Shown: positions 23,477-33,385 of the stretch, piece by piece | Layout: each line of letters opens with the position of its first letter | How positions within the stretch are numbered: the first letter of the stretch is position 1 | NCBI GenBank assembly: GCA_040772005.1 | Contig: JAXGYZ010000004.1 | Span: forward strand, 1 to 64,000 | Length of the DNA stretch: 64,000 nt | Source of the DNA: MWBF01 sp040772005 | GTDB taxonomy: Bacteria; Chloroflexota; Anaerolineae; CG2-30-64-16 | Direction: 5' to 3' | Position numbers and translations under genes: made by a program | The notes under the pieces: model-generated | Told to the model about the DNA's origin: nothing | Databases searched by the model: none | Seen by the model: the letters and a program-made list of their open reading frames with translations, nothing else

Positions 23477-26410
23477 TTACGCGGCGAAGCCTACCTTGAC
23501 AGCCGCGATGCCGTACGCAGGAATCTGGACGGTCACGCCATCGCCGTCCACTGCCGCGCTGGAGGACGCAACGGGCCGCTCCATCAGGTCCACCTCGACC
23601 GCGCTGACAGGAACTCCCAGCGCTTGTGCGTTGAACTCGACGCGCGCCTCGGCCGCCTCGCCGGTCGGGTCGAAGAAGGTCAGCACGAGCGCATCATCCC
23701 CCTCGGCCTTCTTGACGTTCGCCAGGATGACCGTGTCAGGCGCAGCCGCCATGAACGACGCCGCGGACGGCAGCGACCCGCTGTGTACGTCCGTTCCGAC
23801 GATTCGCAGCGCATGGTTGAAATTCCGGCCCAGCCGCACGGCTTCCGCGACGGGCAAGTCGCCCGCGAAGGGGCACAGCCCCGCATGGATCTCGTGCTGG
23901 CGGATTTCGGGCAGGATGTCCGGCATGTAGCTGCTGCGGATCAGCGTCATGCGCAGCGTACTGCCGTCCAGCGCGTAGCCGTACTTGCAGTCGTTGACCA
24001 GCAGACATCCGGCCTGTGTGCCGTCCACCTCGCCGGTCACCTGGGCCCACTGGAGCGCGGGCACTTCCTCCCCGCGGTTCAGGTCACGCTCGACTGCGCC
24101 GAACGGGACCTCGTAGCGGCCCTGTGCGCCGGTCAGCGCAAGCGGGAGGGCCAGCCGCAGCATCGGCACGCCCGTCTCAGGCGTCCCGCGCTGGAACCAG
24201 ACCACGTCCAGATGCATGTAGAGCTGCGGATCGCCCGCACGCAGCTCGTAGGTTAGCGTGATGTCGGACTCCTGCACCCGCAGCTTGACCTCGATGGTGG
24301 CCTTGAACGGCCCGCGCAGTTGCCGCTTGATATCGATGACCCGCGGATACTCGATCGCGCCGATGTTGTCCATCACCCACGCCGTCATGCCGTTGGGCCG
24401 CTCGACCGCGTATTCCAGGACACGCGCCGCCTGCTCCGGGCCGATGAGCTGCACGCCGCTGCGCTTGTCCACCAGGGAGCGGATGCCGCCGTGGGACATA
24501 TCCAGCTCGACGCGCACCAGGTCGTTCTCCAGCCCTTCCTGCGGCTGCTGCGTGTGGCTGCGCGGCTGCGGCTGGCGGTCGCCCAACTGCCAGACGCCCG
24601 GCCGGACGGTCTCGGTCGGGGCCGCGGTCTCGCTCAGCGCGAAGGTGGCATAGCCGGTGCCCGCGGTCTGCACCGGCAGCGCGAAGCGCACGTAGCGATG
24701 GCCCCAGTAGTTGCCGGAGCCGACGACCTGCGGCGCATAGGTGCTGCCGTCGGGCAGGCGGACGCTGAACGCGCGCTTCTCCAGCGGCGGCAGCAGCGCG
24801 CCGGGCGGCGTGTTGTCCCACACGGTCGTCTCGATGACCTCGTCGCGGCCCCACGCCACCGGGTTGAAGACGACGAAGGGACGGTCGCCCTGGCCCGCGC
24901 TCTGCTCCGACTGGCTCAGCGCGCCGTTGCTGGACATGAAGCCCACGCCTGCGCCGAACGCATTGGAGAGCCGGGAGGCCGGGATCGGCCTGTCCGCCGG
25001 GCCCTGTGCGAAGCAGGTGTCCACCTGGCCGGCGAGTTGGCGCAGCGCCAGCCGCTCGATCATGCCGGTCATGGCCATCGTCTGCTGGTACAGGCCGTCG
25101 TTATAGGTGCGGGTGTCGTGGACGCCGGAGCCGGGCAGGATGTCGTGGAAGTGCGAAAAGAGCGTATCGCGCCAGCCGCGACGCAGCTTGTCTGCGGGAT
25201 AGCTCCGGCCCAGGGCCAGCCAGGCGAGGCTCGACGCAACCTCCGTATCCGCCAGGTGGTTCTCCGCAAAGCGGTTGTTGCGCTTGATGAGCGTCTGCGT
25301 GGTGTAGCAGCCGGTGAACTCGGTGTTCAGCTCGCAGTCCAGCACGGGCAGGTGCGCGCCCTCGCGCTCGACCCGCTCGTAGAACGCGCGGGCCGTGCTG
25401 AACTTGATGTTCGGGAACACAGGCCAGGTGTCCATGTCCAGCCCGCGCACGATGTCGCGGCGCGTCGGCCCGCCGCCGTGGTCGCCCACGCCGTAGACGA
25501 ACAGCGAGCAGCGCAGCCCCGTCTGATCGATGAAGATGCCCATCTGCTTCAGCAGGTCCTCGGGCCGGATGACGCCGTTATAGCCGTACAGCATGTCATT
25601 GCGCACGAGCACGCGCGAGCCGTCGGGCGCCTGCCACCAGAACATGCCGGGTCGCGCCGGGCCGACCGCACCGGGCCGGTGGAGGTACATGTACTTGATG
25701 CCCCCGCGCACCATGTATGCGGGCAGCGTCGCGGCATGGCCGAAGGTGTCCGGGCTCCAGTTGATGGGCACGTCCTCCGGCGACAGGCCGAAGAGGTGGT
25801 GCATGTACTCGCGCGTATAGAGCAGGTGGCGGCAGAGGCTCTCCGGTCCGGCCATGTTGTTGTCGTTCTCGACCCAATGGCTGGCTGTCACTTCCCACCG
25901 GCCCTCGTGCACGCGCTGCGCGATGCGCGCCAACAGCTCGGGGTTGTGCTCTTCGATGATGGCGTAGACGCTCGCCTGGCTCTGGCTGAAATGGAACTGC
26001 GGGAACTCGTCCATCAGCTTGAGCACGGTCGCGAAGGTGTCATTCGTGACCGCGACCGTCTCCGGCCAGGACCACATCCAGTTCATGTCGATGTGCCCGT
26101 GGCCCGCGCAGTAGATGGTGTACGTCTTGGCGACATGGGCGATGGGCGACAGGGACTGCTCGGCCGCGCTGATGGCCGCGCGGGCGGTGTCCACGTTGCC
26201 GGTGGCGAGCGCGGCGGCGACGCGCGGTGCTGCCTCGGCCATCAGGCCGCGCCAATCGCCGGCCTCATCCGGGTGCCACATGCAGAGCTGCTCCGCGAAC
26301 TGAAGCTCGTACTGGAAGCGTTCCTGAAGGTCCTGCAACTGCATGATGGTTGCTTGGAGGTCGGCGCCGAGATCCAGGCCGGCGGCGCGCGTGCTATCGT
26401 TAGGCGTCAT
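23477..26410 (-). CDS. Alpha-mannosidase, glycoside hydrolase family 38
   Basis: The 977-residue enzyme removes alpha-linked mannose from glycans by a retaining mechanism. The catalytic domain has the zinc-binding GHGHIDMNW motif (near residue 105), then NWSPDTFGHAATLP, whose Asp is the nucleophile position. The middle three-helix and C-terminal beta-rich domains match family length. No signal peptide is visible, so it is probably cytoplasmic. It is a single gene with its own leader. Confidence 0.93.
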   Translation of the reverse strand: MTPNDSTRAAGLDLGADLQATIMQLQDLQERFQYELQFAEQLCMWHPDEAGDWRGLMAEAAPRVAAALATGNVDTARAAISAAEQSLSPIAHVAKTYTIYCAGHGHIDMNWMWSWPETVAVTNDTFATVLKLMDEFPQFHFSQSQASVYAIIEEHNPELLARIAQRVHEGRWEVTASHWVENDNNMAGPESLCRHLLYTREYMHHLFGLSPEDVPINWSPDTFGHAATLPAYMVRGGIKYMYLHRPGAVGPARPGMFWWQAPDGSRVLVRNDMLYGYNGVIRPEDLLKQMGIFIDQTGLRCSLFVYGVGDHGGGPTRRDIVRGLDMDTWPVFPNIKFSTARAFYERVEREGAHLPVLDCELNTEFTGCYTTQTLIKRNNRFAENHLADTEVASSLAWLALGRSYPADKLRRGWRDTLFSHFHDILPGSGVHDTRTYNDGLYQQTMAMTGMIERLALRQLAGQVDTCFAQGPADRPIPASRLSNAFGAGVGFMSSNGALSQSEQSAGQGDRPFVVFNPVAWGRDEVIETTVWDNTPPGALLPPLEKRAFSVRLPDGSTYAPQVVGSGNYWGHRYVRFALPVQTAGTGYATFALSETAAPTETVRPGVWQLGDRQPQPRSHTQQPQEGLENDLVRVELDMSHGGIRSLVDKRSGVQLIGPEQAARVLEYAVERPNGMTAWVMDNIGAIEYPRVIDIKRQLRGPFKATIEVKLRVQESDITLTYELRAGDPQLYMHLDVVWFQRGTPETGVPMLRLALPLALTGAQGRYEVPFGAVERDLNRGEEVPALQWAQVTGEVDGTQAGCLLVNDCKYGYALDGSTLRMTLIRSSYMPDILPEIRQHEIHAGLCPFAGDLPVAEAVRLGRNFNHALRIVGTDVHSGSLPSAASFMAAAPDTVILANVKKAEGDDALVLTFFDPTGEAAEARVEFNAQALGVPVSAVEVDLMERPVASSSAAVDGDGVTVQIPAYGIAAVKVGFAA

Positions 26411-26547
26411 AGGTTCTCCTTGGTGTGAACAAAGCTCTGATGACAGACCACCGTGAGGAATGGATTGCGGGGCGTGGCTGCACCCCGTCGTGACGGATGC
26501 ATGGTAGCACGAAATGGGAGCGAGGACAAAAACGTTCTAAGAATTCC

Positions 26548-26644
26548 TAACAAAACCGCTGGGGCCAGTCTCGGCTGTGGCTTCGCCACAGCACATCGTG
26601 CCCCTGGCTCGGTCGAAGACCGGCCAGAGCACAGTTTTGTTAGG
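26548..26644. repeat. Inverted repeat TAACAAAAC in the alpha-mannosidase leader gap
   Basis: CCTAACAAAAC (26548-26558) pairs with GTTTTGTTAGG (26633-26644) about 85 bases away, with GCTGTGGCTTCGCCACAGC as an inner hairpin. It fills most of the 295-base gap between the mannosidase and the transglycosylase. Confidence 0.55.
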
Positions 26645-26667
26645 CGTTCTACGCAGGGGAGGGCCAG

Positions 26668-26698
26668 GCGTAGGAGCGGGGTGAACCCGCACCTACGC
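26668..26698 (-). terminator. Hairpin downstream of the lytic transglycosylase
   Basis: GCGTAGGAGCGGGGT and its partner ACCCGCACCTACGC form a hairpin just past the transglycosylase stop codon. It may end or stabilise that transcript; there is no clear T-run. Confidence 0.4.
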
Positions 26699-26705
26699 CC
26701 TCATT

Positions 26706-29321
26706 CTACTGCGGATACAGCCTGCGGTATGCCTCATAGTGCGACCAGACGGCCTGCACATAGACGCGCGTCTCGTTGATGTTGATCGCCGCGGCAAACA
26801 GATCATCGTCGTGAGACACCCAACTGCGCCACACCTGCGCGTTGCCCGGCCCGCCGTTGTATGCGGCCAGGCCCGTGAACAGGCTGTCGTCGAAGTGCGT
26901 CACCCACTGGTCGATATAGTACGCGCCAAACGCAACATTGATGTAAGGATAGTATGCGTGGTGCGCCTCGAAGTCCGACCGGCCCAACTGCGCGGCAATC
27001 GATTCCGCCGTGCCAGGCATCACCTGCATCAACCCCTGGGCGCCCGCCACCGATGCAACGGCAGCCTCGAACCGGCTCTCCTGCCGGATGATGGCCGCGA
27101 GCAGCCGCGGGTCGATCTTATACTTGACCGCCTCCGCGCGGATGAGCGCGTCGTAGGGCATCGGGTACGCCAGCCGCTGCAGTGCCACCGGCGCCTCGCG
27201 CATCAGCTTGCCGGACAGCGTCACCACCTGCTCCGCGGCGAGCAGCGACAGCCGGTTGGCCCCCCGATCGCGGAAGGCCAGCGAGAGGGCTGCGAGCGTC
27301 CACGCGTTCTTCTCGTTCCGCTGGCGCACACGCTCCCACTGCGTAAGCGCGGCCGAGCGGAAACCCAATTCGAGCAGGGCTTCGCCCCGCTGCCAGTCGC
27401 CGTCGTTCAGCACCGCGGGCGGCAGGTTGAGCGTCCCCTGCCCGGCCCACGTCCTGAGCCAGGCGGCAATCTGCGTCTTCTCCGCGGCCGAGCCCGGCGC
27501 AGGCTCAACCCTGGGCAGCTGCGCGGCGCCGGTGGGGCGGCCGTCCATCCCCTCACGTTCGCGGCCTGCGCGCCAGTCTGCCGCGCGCAGCCCGTAGAAG
27601 CTCTCCGGCCCCGCCTGCTCCGCCGACTGCCAGGCCTGCTCTGCCGCAGCCCGGTCCCCCTGCGCGAGCAGCGCGCGGCCGAGCCAATAGTAGGCCACGG
27701 GCCGGGTGAACGCGGGCAGCTCGGTCTTGCCGGCCATCTCGCGCCAGGTATCGGCCGCGGCCCGGTAATTGCCGAGGCGGAAATAGATCACCCCCGCGTT
27801 CTGGTACGCGCGCCAGCCCTCGTCCGCCGCCGGATAGCGGCGGGCCAGGTCGAGGTAGCGCGCGGCTGCGGCGGCCACGGGCGGCTCCGGGTCCTGCTGG
27901 ATGGCAAACTGCCATAGCGCCTTCGGAGCCTGCGGCGAATCGGACTTCTGCTCCGCGAGTTGGCGGTAGGTCTCCAGCGCGCCCGCTGCGTCGCCCGCGC
28001 GCATCTGGGCGCGCGCCTTCGCCATCCAGGCATCGGCTGCCTGGGGCAGGTCGGACGCGCGTTCCATGAACGTCTCTAGCTCGCGGATGCCCGCCGCGTA
28101 GTCGCCCAGCGCGATGTAGCTCAGCCCGGAGTAATACCAGGCCAGCCCGCCCTTGCCGGTGGGATCCGCCGCGCGCAGCCGGTCGAACGCGGCAATCGCC
28201 AGGCCATACACCCCGGTGTGATAGTTGGCGACCCCGCGTTGGAACTCGTCTACCGTCTCCCCCGCATCGAGCAGGGCGACGATGGCCGCGTGCGCCCAGC
28301 GGCTTGTGATGTCCGCGGCCATCGCCGCACGCCAGCGTTCCAGCGCGGCAGGGGGGACGGGCACGGGTGTCGCGGTCGGCATCGGCGTCGCGCTGGCCCG
28401 CGGCGTCACCCTCGCCGTGGGCCGGGCGGTCGCAGCCGCGGTTGCCGCCGGCGCGACAGGCGCCGGTGCGGTCAGTGCGAGGGCATTGCCCGCCAGGTAG
28501 TGCATCTCTGCGGCGAGCGCGCCGGTCTGGTTGTCCCCGCGCAGCGCATCGTATTGCACGACGGCATCCTGCGGCTGGTCCTGCATCAGGGCGAGGTCGG
28601 CCAGGTTGCGGCGAATCTGGACCGTGTTGGCCCAGTCGGGCGACTTGGCGAGCGCGGCGGTGAACGCCTCCGTTGCCCCGGCCAGATCGTTCTGGGCCTT
28701 GCGGACCGCGCCGATGCGCTGCCAGGTCAGGTATTGCAGTTCCGGCGCGAGCTTGAGATGTGCGCTGTAAGCGACCTCGGCCTCCTCCCAGCGCAGCAGC
28801 GTCGCCAGCGCCTGCCCGTAGAGGAACTGCGCGGGCGTCCGGTGCGGGTCAGCCTGCGGCGCGGTCTTGAGCAGCGCGGCCAGCGTATCGGCTGCCTCGA
28901 TGATCGCATCGTCGCGCAAGTAACACTGCGCCAGGCGGTAGTTGGCCTCTGCCGCCTCAGCCGAGGCCGGCCGCGCGGCGGCAATCTCCGCAAACTCGCG
29001 GCGCGCCCATTCGCAGTCACCGATGAGCTGGTGCCAGCGCCCGGATTCGAGCAGGTCAGCTACCGGCGCGGAGAGCGTCGGCGGCGGCAGTGTCGCTGTT
29101 GCCGTAGGAGTCGCGGTGCGCTGCACCGTCGCACGGGCGCGCGTCGCCGTCGGCACAGGCGTGCGCACCGCCGGTCGCAGGGTGGCCGTAGACCTGAATG
29201 TGGCCGTCGCGGCCTGAGCAGCGGTGTTGTCTGCAACGGCTGTCGTCGCGGTCAGGGCTGCTACAAAGACAACGAGCACCGTCACGCATGCCAGGACGGC
29301 AGACCGTGTCTTACCAAACAT
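26706..29321 (-). CDS. TPR-containing soluble lytic transglycosylase
   Basis: The 871-residue exported protein cleaves peptidoglycan glycan strands. It has a signal peptide (MFGKTRSAVLACVTVLVVFVAALTATTAVA), a Thr/Pro-rich linker, many TPR-like helical repeats, and a C-terminal SLT domain. The catalytic Glu is in AIIRQESRF; AQGLMQVMPGTA and AAYNGGPGNAQVW complete the Slt70-type site. The start at 29321 is chosen because an extension to 29555 has no signal peptide at its end. It is divergent from the import operon. Confidence 0.92.
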   Translation of the reverse strand: MFGKTRSAVLACVTVLVVFVAALTATTAVADNTAAQAATATFRSTATLRPAVRTPVPTATRARATVQRTATPTATATLPPPTLSAPVADLLESGRWHQLIGDCEWARREFAEIAAARPASAEAAEANYRLAQCYLRDDAIIEAADTLAALLKTAPQADPHRTPAQFLYGQALATLLRWEEAEVAYSAHLKLAPELQYLTWQRIGAVRKAQNDLAGATEAFTAALAKSPDWANTVQIRRNLADLALMQDQPQDAVVQYDALRGDNQTGALAAEMHYLAGNALALTAPAPVAPAATAAATARPTARVTPRASATPMPTATPVPVPPAALERWRAAMAADITSRWAHAAIVALLDAGETVDEFQRGVANYHTGVYGLAIAAFDRLRAADPTGKGGLAWYYSGLSYIALGDYAAGIRELETFMERASDLPQAADAWMAKARAQMRAGDAAGALETYRQLAEQKSDSPQAPKALWQFAIQQDPEPPVAAAAARYLDLARRYPAADEGWRAYQNAGVIYFRLGNYRAAADTWREMAGKTELPAFTRPVAYYWLGRALLAQGDRAAAEQAWQSAEQAGPESFYGLRAADWRAGREREGMDGRPTGAAQLPRVEPAPGSAAEKTQIAAWLRTWAGQGTLNLPPAVLNDGDWQRGEALLELGFRSAALTQWERVRQRNEKNAWTLAALSLAFRDRGANRLSLLAAEQVVTLSGKLMREAPVALQRLAYPMPYDALIRAEAVKYKIDPRLLAAIIRQESRFEAAVASVAGAQGLMQVMPGTAESIAAQLGRSDFEAHHAYYPYINVAFGAYYIDQWVTHFDDSLFTGLAAYNGGPGNAQVWRSWVSHDDDLFAAAININETRVYVQAVWSHYEAYRRLYPQ

Positions 29322-29663
29322 GGAACTCACCAGACAAAATAACCCTCCATCGTGCCATATGGCAACGGGAATTGTAACACACTTTTCCAGTGATACGGTT
29401 ACGCAGCATACTGATAAACGCCTGCTGCACGGCACAAGTTCCTGACAAATCATGGCGCAATGAGAGCGTTTGACATTCTCCATAGCGCCGCTATAATTGT
29501 ACTCCATTGTACGCGGCCCTGCGTGTGCCGGGGCGCGTGCTGAGGCGTCCCACACAATGTCGTGGCGCGACGAAGACTCTGCCTGACCCGAGCGGAGATG
29601 CGGCGCGACATCCCCGTTCTGACTTCCATCCTCGCGTCGACCATTTCACCAGGAGGAGAACCC
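29322..29663. other. Divergent intergenic region
   Basis: This 342-base gap holds the leader of the minus-strand transglycosylase and the promoter and leader of the plus-strand import operon. The import leader is about 160 bases long. A TACAAT on the minus strand (rc of 29371-29376) lacks a good -35 partner. No gene is supported. Confidence 0.7.
29470..29497 (+). promoter_or_regulatory. Promoter of the composite import operon
   Basis: TTGACA (29470-29475) and TATAAT (29492-29497) are 16 bp apart. Transcription would start near 29504, about 160 bases before the lipoprotein ATG. Confidence 0.75.
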
Positions 29664-32123
29664 ATGAAGGTACTGAGGAACCTCAGTCTGCTGACCGTGA
29701 CCGTCATGCTGCTCGGCATTCTGGCAGCCTGCGGCGGCGGACAGCCGGCGGGCCAGGCCCCGGCCGCCACTACAGCAGCCGAACCGACTGCGGCCGCCGA
29801 ACCCGCTCAACCTGCCGAGGCCGCGCCCCCAGCCGAGGCCAGATCGTTCACGGTCGCCAGCGATGCATCGTTCCCGCCCATGGAATTCGTGGACGAGAAC
29901 AAGGCCCTGACCGGCTTCGATATCGATCTCATCAATGCGATTGCTGCGGACCAGGGCTTCACCGTGGAAATCCAGAACACGGCCTGGGATGGCATCTTTG
30001 CGGGCCTTGAAGCCGGCCAGTACGATGCGATCATCTCCTCGGTCACGGTAACTGAGGAACGCAAGGCAGCGATGGACTTCTCTGATCCGTACTTTAATGC
30101 CAATCAGGCCATCGTCGTATTGGCAGAGGACACGGCCGTCGCAGGCGAGGCCGACCTGCAGGGCAAGACCATCGGCGTGCAGATCGAGACCACCGGCGCC
30201 ATCGCCGTGCGCGAGCTGGGCATGGAGCCGAAGCAGTACGACAGCCCCGACCTGGCCCTCCAGGACATGGTCAACGGCAACATCGATGCGGTCGTGGTCG
30301 ACACGCCCGTCGCAGCCAACTACGCCCTGCAGTCGCCCCAGTTCGAAGGCAAGCTGAAGATCGTGGGCGAGTTGCAGACGAACGAGACCTACGCGCTGGC
30401 CGTCCGCAAGGGCGATCCCGAGGGCGTGCTCCCGCTGTTCAACGCCGGGTTGGCCAACATCAAGGCCAGCGGTGAATATGACGCCATCTACGAAAAATGG
30501 ATCGGCGAAAAGCCGGCAGCCGCGGGCGCGGCCGAGGAACCGGCGGCTGGGGGCAACCAGGCCGTCGTCACCGACACCAGCTACGCCGCAGTGAACTGCG
30601 ACTATGGCGGGATCATCAAGTCCATCGAGGCGGTGGACGAGCTGACTGTCAAGTTCACGCTGTGCAAGCCCGACGTGGCCTTCCCGTCGAAAGTCGCCTT
30701 CTCCGCCTTCCAGATTCAACCGTCGGAATACCTCGAAAGCACCGGCGGCGGCGGCACGGCACTCACGGAAAACCCTGTTGGCACCGGCCCGTACAAGCTG
30801 GAGCGGTGGCAAAAGGGCAGTCAGATCATCATGACCCGCAACGAAGACTACTGGGGCGACAAGGCCATCGCCGAAACGCTGGTCTTCCAGTGGCAGACGC
30901 AGGGCGCCCAGCGCCTGACCGAGCTACAATCGGGGACCGTGGACGGCATCGACAACCCGACGCCGGATGACTTCGAGACGATCAAGAACGATGATACGCT
31001 GGTGCTGTATCCGCGCCAGGCGCTCAACATCTTCTATCTCGGCTTCAACCGCGATAAGGCCCCGTTTGACAACGAGAAGGTGCGCCAGGCGATTGCCATC
31101 GGTCTCGACCGCCAGCGCATCGTCGATAACTTCTACCCGGCAGGCTCTGAAGTCGCGAGCCACTTCACGCCCTGCGCGATCCCCGGCGGCTGCGATGGTG
31201 AGACATGGTACGACTTCGACCTGGCAGCCGCCAAGGCTTTGCTCACGGAAGCCGGCTATCCGGACGGTTTCGAGGTGGAGCTGGCCTACCGTGATGTGTT
31301 CCGGTCCTACCTCCCCGAACCGAGCATCGTGGCCCAGGACATCCAGGCGCAGCTCGCGGAGCTGGGCATCACCGTGAATATCAGCGTCATGGAGTCCGGC
31401 GCGTTCCTCGATGCGGCGGACACGGGCCAGCTTACCATGTACCTGCTGGGCTGGGGCGCGGACTATCCGGACCAGACCAACTTCCTGGACTACCACTTTG
31501 GCCGGGGCGCATCCCCGCAGTTCGGCGCCGGCTTTGAAGACATCTGGGCCGTGCTGAGTGAGGCCGCCTCCCTGGTAGAGCCCGCGGAACGCAACGCGCT
31601 GTACGCAGAAGCCAATAACCTGATCAAGCAGCACGTTCCCATGGTGCCGGTGGCGCACGGCGGCTCCGCAACGGTCTTCAAGGCCGACGTGACCGGCGCG
31701 CACGCCAGCCCGCTGGGCAACGAACACTTCGCCAGCATGGATCCGGGCGGCCGCGACACGCTGGTCTGGATGCAGAACGGCGAGCCTGCGGGCCTGTACT
31801 GCGCAGACGAAACCGACGGCGAGGCGCTGCGCGTCTGCGAGCAGATTAGCGAGGCGCTGCTGTCCTACGAAATCGGCGGCACCGCAGTGCAGCCCAGCCT
31901 GGCCGAAAGCTACGAAGTTAGCGACGACCTGACCGAGTGGACGTTCAAGCTCCGCGAGGGCGTGACGTTCCACGATGGCAGCGCACTGGACAGCCAGGAT
32001 GTCCTGCTGTCCTACGCGGTCCAGTGGGACGCCGCGCACCCGCTGCACGTGGGCCGCGACGGTTCTTTCACTTACTTCCCTGGCCTGTTCGGGCAGTTCC
32101 TGAACGCACCGCCGGCCGAATAA
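29664..32123 (+). CDS. Fused amino-acid-binding and permuted peptide-binding lipoprotein
   Basis: The 819-residue lipoprotein (lipobox LAAC, Cys23) is a solute receptor. Residues of about 61-282 are an SBP_bac_3 (HisJ/GlnH) domain: FTVASDASFPPMEF, then VTVTEERKAAMDFSDPYF and GNIDAVVVDTPVA. Residues of about 300-690 match the C-terminal two-thirds of DppA/OppA (VKFTLCKPDVAF, PVGTGPYKLERW, KVRQAIAIGLDRQ). Residues of about 695-819 match the DppA N-terminus (DTLVWMQNGEP, LREGVTFHDGSALDSQDV). The peptide-binding module is therefore circularly permuted relative to DppA. The ATG follows AGGAGGAG; a start at 29562 gives no signal peptide. Confidence 0.88.
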   Translation: MKVLRNLSLLTVTVMLLGILAACGGGQPAGQAPAATTAAEPTAAAEPAQPAEAAPPAEARSFTVASDASFPPMEFVDENKALTGFDIDLINAIAADQGFTVEIQNTAWDGIFAGLEAGQYDAIISSVTVTEERKAAMDFSDPYFNANQAIVVLAEDTAVAGEADLQGKTIGVQIETTGAIAVRELGMEPKQYDSPDLALQDMVNGNIDAVVVDTPVAANYALQSPQFEGKLKIVGELQTNETYALAVRKGDPEGVLPLFNAGLANIKASGEYDAIYEKWIGEKPAAAGAAEEPAAGGNQAVVTDTSYAAVNCDYGGIIKSIEAVDELTVKFTLCKPDVAFPSKVAFSAFQIQPSEYLESTGGGGTALTENPVGTGPYKLERWQKGSQIIMTRNEDYWGDKAIAETLVFQWQTQGAQRLTELQSGTVDGIDNPTPDDFETIKNDDTLVLYPRQALNIFYLGFNRDKAPFDNEKVRQAIAIGLDRQRIVDNFYPAGSEVASHFTPCAIPGGCDGETWYDFDLAAAKALLTEAGYPDGFEVELAYRDVFRSYLPEPSIVAQDIQAQLAELGITVNISVMESGAFLDAADTGQLTMYLLGWGADYPDQTNFLDYHFGRGASPQFGAGFEDIWAVLSEAASLVEPAERNALYAEANNLIKQHVPMVPVAHGGSATVFKADVTGAHASPLGNEHFASMDPGGRDTLVWMQNGEPAGLYCADETDGEALRVCEQISEALLSYEIGGTAVQPSLAESYEVSDDLTEWTFKLREGVTFHDGSALDSQDVLLSYAVQWDAAHPLHVGRDGSFTYFPGLFGQFLNAPPAE

Positions 32124-32127
32124 GGTG

Positions 32128-32207
32128 AATTAGGAATTATGAATTACGAATTAGGAGATACGAACATCGTTCGCGATTCCTAATTCGTAATTCGTAATTC
32201 GCAATCC
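32128..32207. repeat. Inverted heptamer array (GAATTAC type)
   Basis: The left arm (32128-32160) has GAATTAC/GAATTAG units and the right arm (32176-32207) has the complementary ATTCGTA units. It fills the gap between the lipoprotein and first permease genes of the operon. Confidence 0.85.
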
Positions 32208-32216
32208 GGAGCGATC

Positions 32217-33293
32217 ATGCTGCGCTTCATCACTCAGCGGATCCTGGCCGCGGTGCCGGTGCTGCTGGGCATCCTGTTCGTGACCTTCGCGCTGGCACGC
32301 CTGCTGCCGGGCGACCCCTGTCGCGCGATGCTGGGTGAGAAGGCCACCGACCAGATTTGCGACGCGTTCAACGTGCGTTACGGGCTGGACAAGCCCATCA
32401 CCACGCAGTTTGGCATCTACCTCAAGGATGTGGCGCAGGGCGACCTGGGCCAGTCGTTCCGCTATGGCCGCCCCGTCTCCCAGTTGATTGTCGAGCGCCT
32501 GCCCGTCACCGTCGAGCTCTCGCTGGCCGCGCTCATCTTCGCCACGGTCGTGGGGGTCCTCGCCGGGCTGTGGTCCGCGTACCGGCGCAACTCGATCGTA
32601 GATGTCGTGACGATGATTATCGCGAACATCGGCGTGTCGATGCCGGTGTTCTGGCTCGGCCTCATGCTGGCCTACCTGTTCGCGCTCACGCTCAAAGATA
32701 CGCCCTTCCAGTTGCCGCCTTCGGGCCGCAACTCGCCCGGCCTGATTGTGCCGACCATCCAGGAGGCCTGGAACCTCAACCTCCAGCCCGGCCCGCTCAA
32801 TTCAGCGATCTCATTCCTGTCCAACATGCATTTATTCAGTTCGTTGCTCACGCTCAACCTGCCGGTCTTCTGGGACACCTTCCGCCACATGATTCTGCCT
32901 GCGGTGGCGCTCGGCACGATTCCGCTCTCCATCATCGCGCGCATGACGCGCTCCAGCCTGCTGGACGTGCTGAGCCTGGATTACGTGCGCACGGCGCGGG
33001 CCAAGGGGCTGAACGAGCGCCGCGTGGTGCTGCGCCACGGGATGCGCAACGCGTTGATCCCCGTCGTAACCATCATCGGGCTGTCATTGGGCAGCCTGCT
33101 CGGCGGCGCGGTGCTGACCGAGACCATTTTCAACCTGGCCGGGGTGGGCCGCATCCTTTTCGATGCCATCCAGGCGCGCGACTATGCGATTGTGCAGGGC
33201 TTTACCCTGATTATCGCGGCGGCTTATGTAATCATCAACCTGTTTGTCGACCTGCTCTACGCGTTCCTCGACCCGCGTGTGCGGTTGGGGTAA
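32217..33293 (+). CDS. Peptide ABC transporter permease, DppB-like
   Basis: The 358-residue inner-membrane protein has about six helices. It starts with RFITQRILAAVPVLLGILFVTFALARLLPGDP phrasing typical of DppB/OppB. The EAA loop that contacts the ATPase is DYVRTARAKGLNERRV near residue 258. It would form the channel with the DppC-like protein encoded next. No DppD or DppF ATPase is encoded in this operon. Confidence 0.92.
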   Translation: MLRFITQRILAAVPVLLGILFVTFALARLLPGDPCRAMLGEKATDQICDAFNVRYGLDKPITTQFGIYLKDVAQGDLGQSFRYGRPVSQLIVERLPVTVELSLAALIFATVVGVLAGLWSAYRRNSIVDVVTMIIANIGVSMPVFWLGLMLAYLFALTLKDTPFQLPPSGRNSPGLIVPTIQEAWNLNLQPGPLNSAISFLSNMHLFSSLLTLNLPVFWDTFRHMILPAVALGTIPLSIIARMTRSSLLDVLSLDYVRTARAKGLNERRVVLRHGMRNALIPVVTIIGLSLGSLLGGAVLTETIFNLAGVGRILFDAIQARDYAIVQGFTLIIAAAYVIINLFVDLLYAFLDPRVRLG

Positions 33294-33301
33294 GTGTATC
33301 T

Positions 33302-33368
33302 ACAAACCCGTTTTCTGCGCGAAGCGTTGTGTTCTGCAACGATAGCTTCGCAAGAAAACGGGGTTGTG
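33302..33368. repeat. ACAAACCCGTTTTCT hairpin
   Basis: Arms ACAAACCCGTTTTCT and AGAAAACGGGGTTGT, with an inner GCGAAGC/GCTTCGC stem, lie between the two peptide permease genes. It is related to the palindromes at 20470-20502 and 57882-57932. Confidence 0.7.
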
Positions 33369-33385
33369 AAGCATGCTAGGACACC

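Noticed and set aside
29562..29663. Upstream start of the fused lipoprotein
   Set aside because: It would remove the lipobox from a normal signal-peptide position, and the ATG at 29664 has a strong AGGAGGAG.
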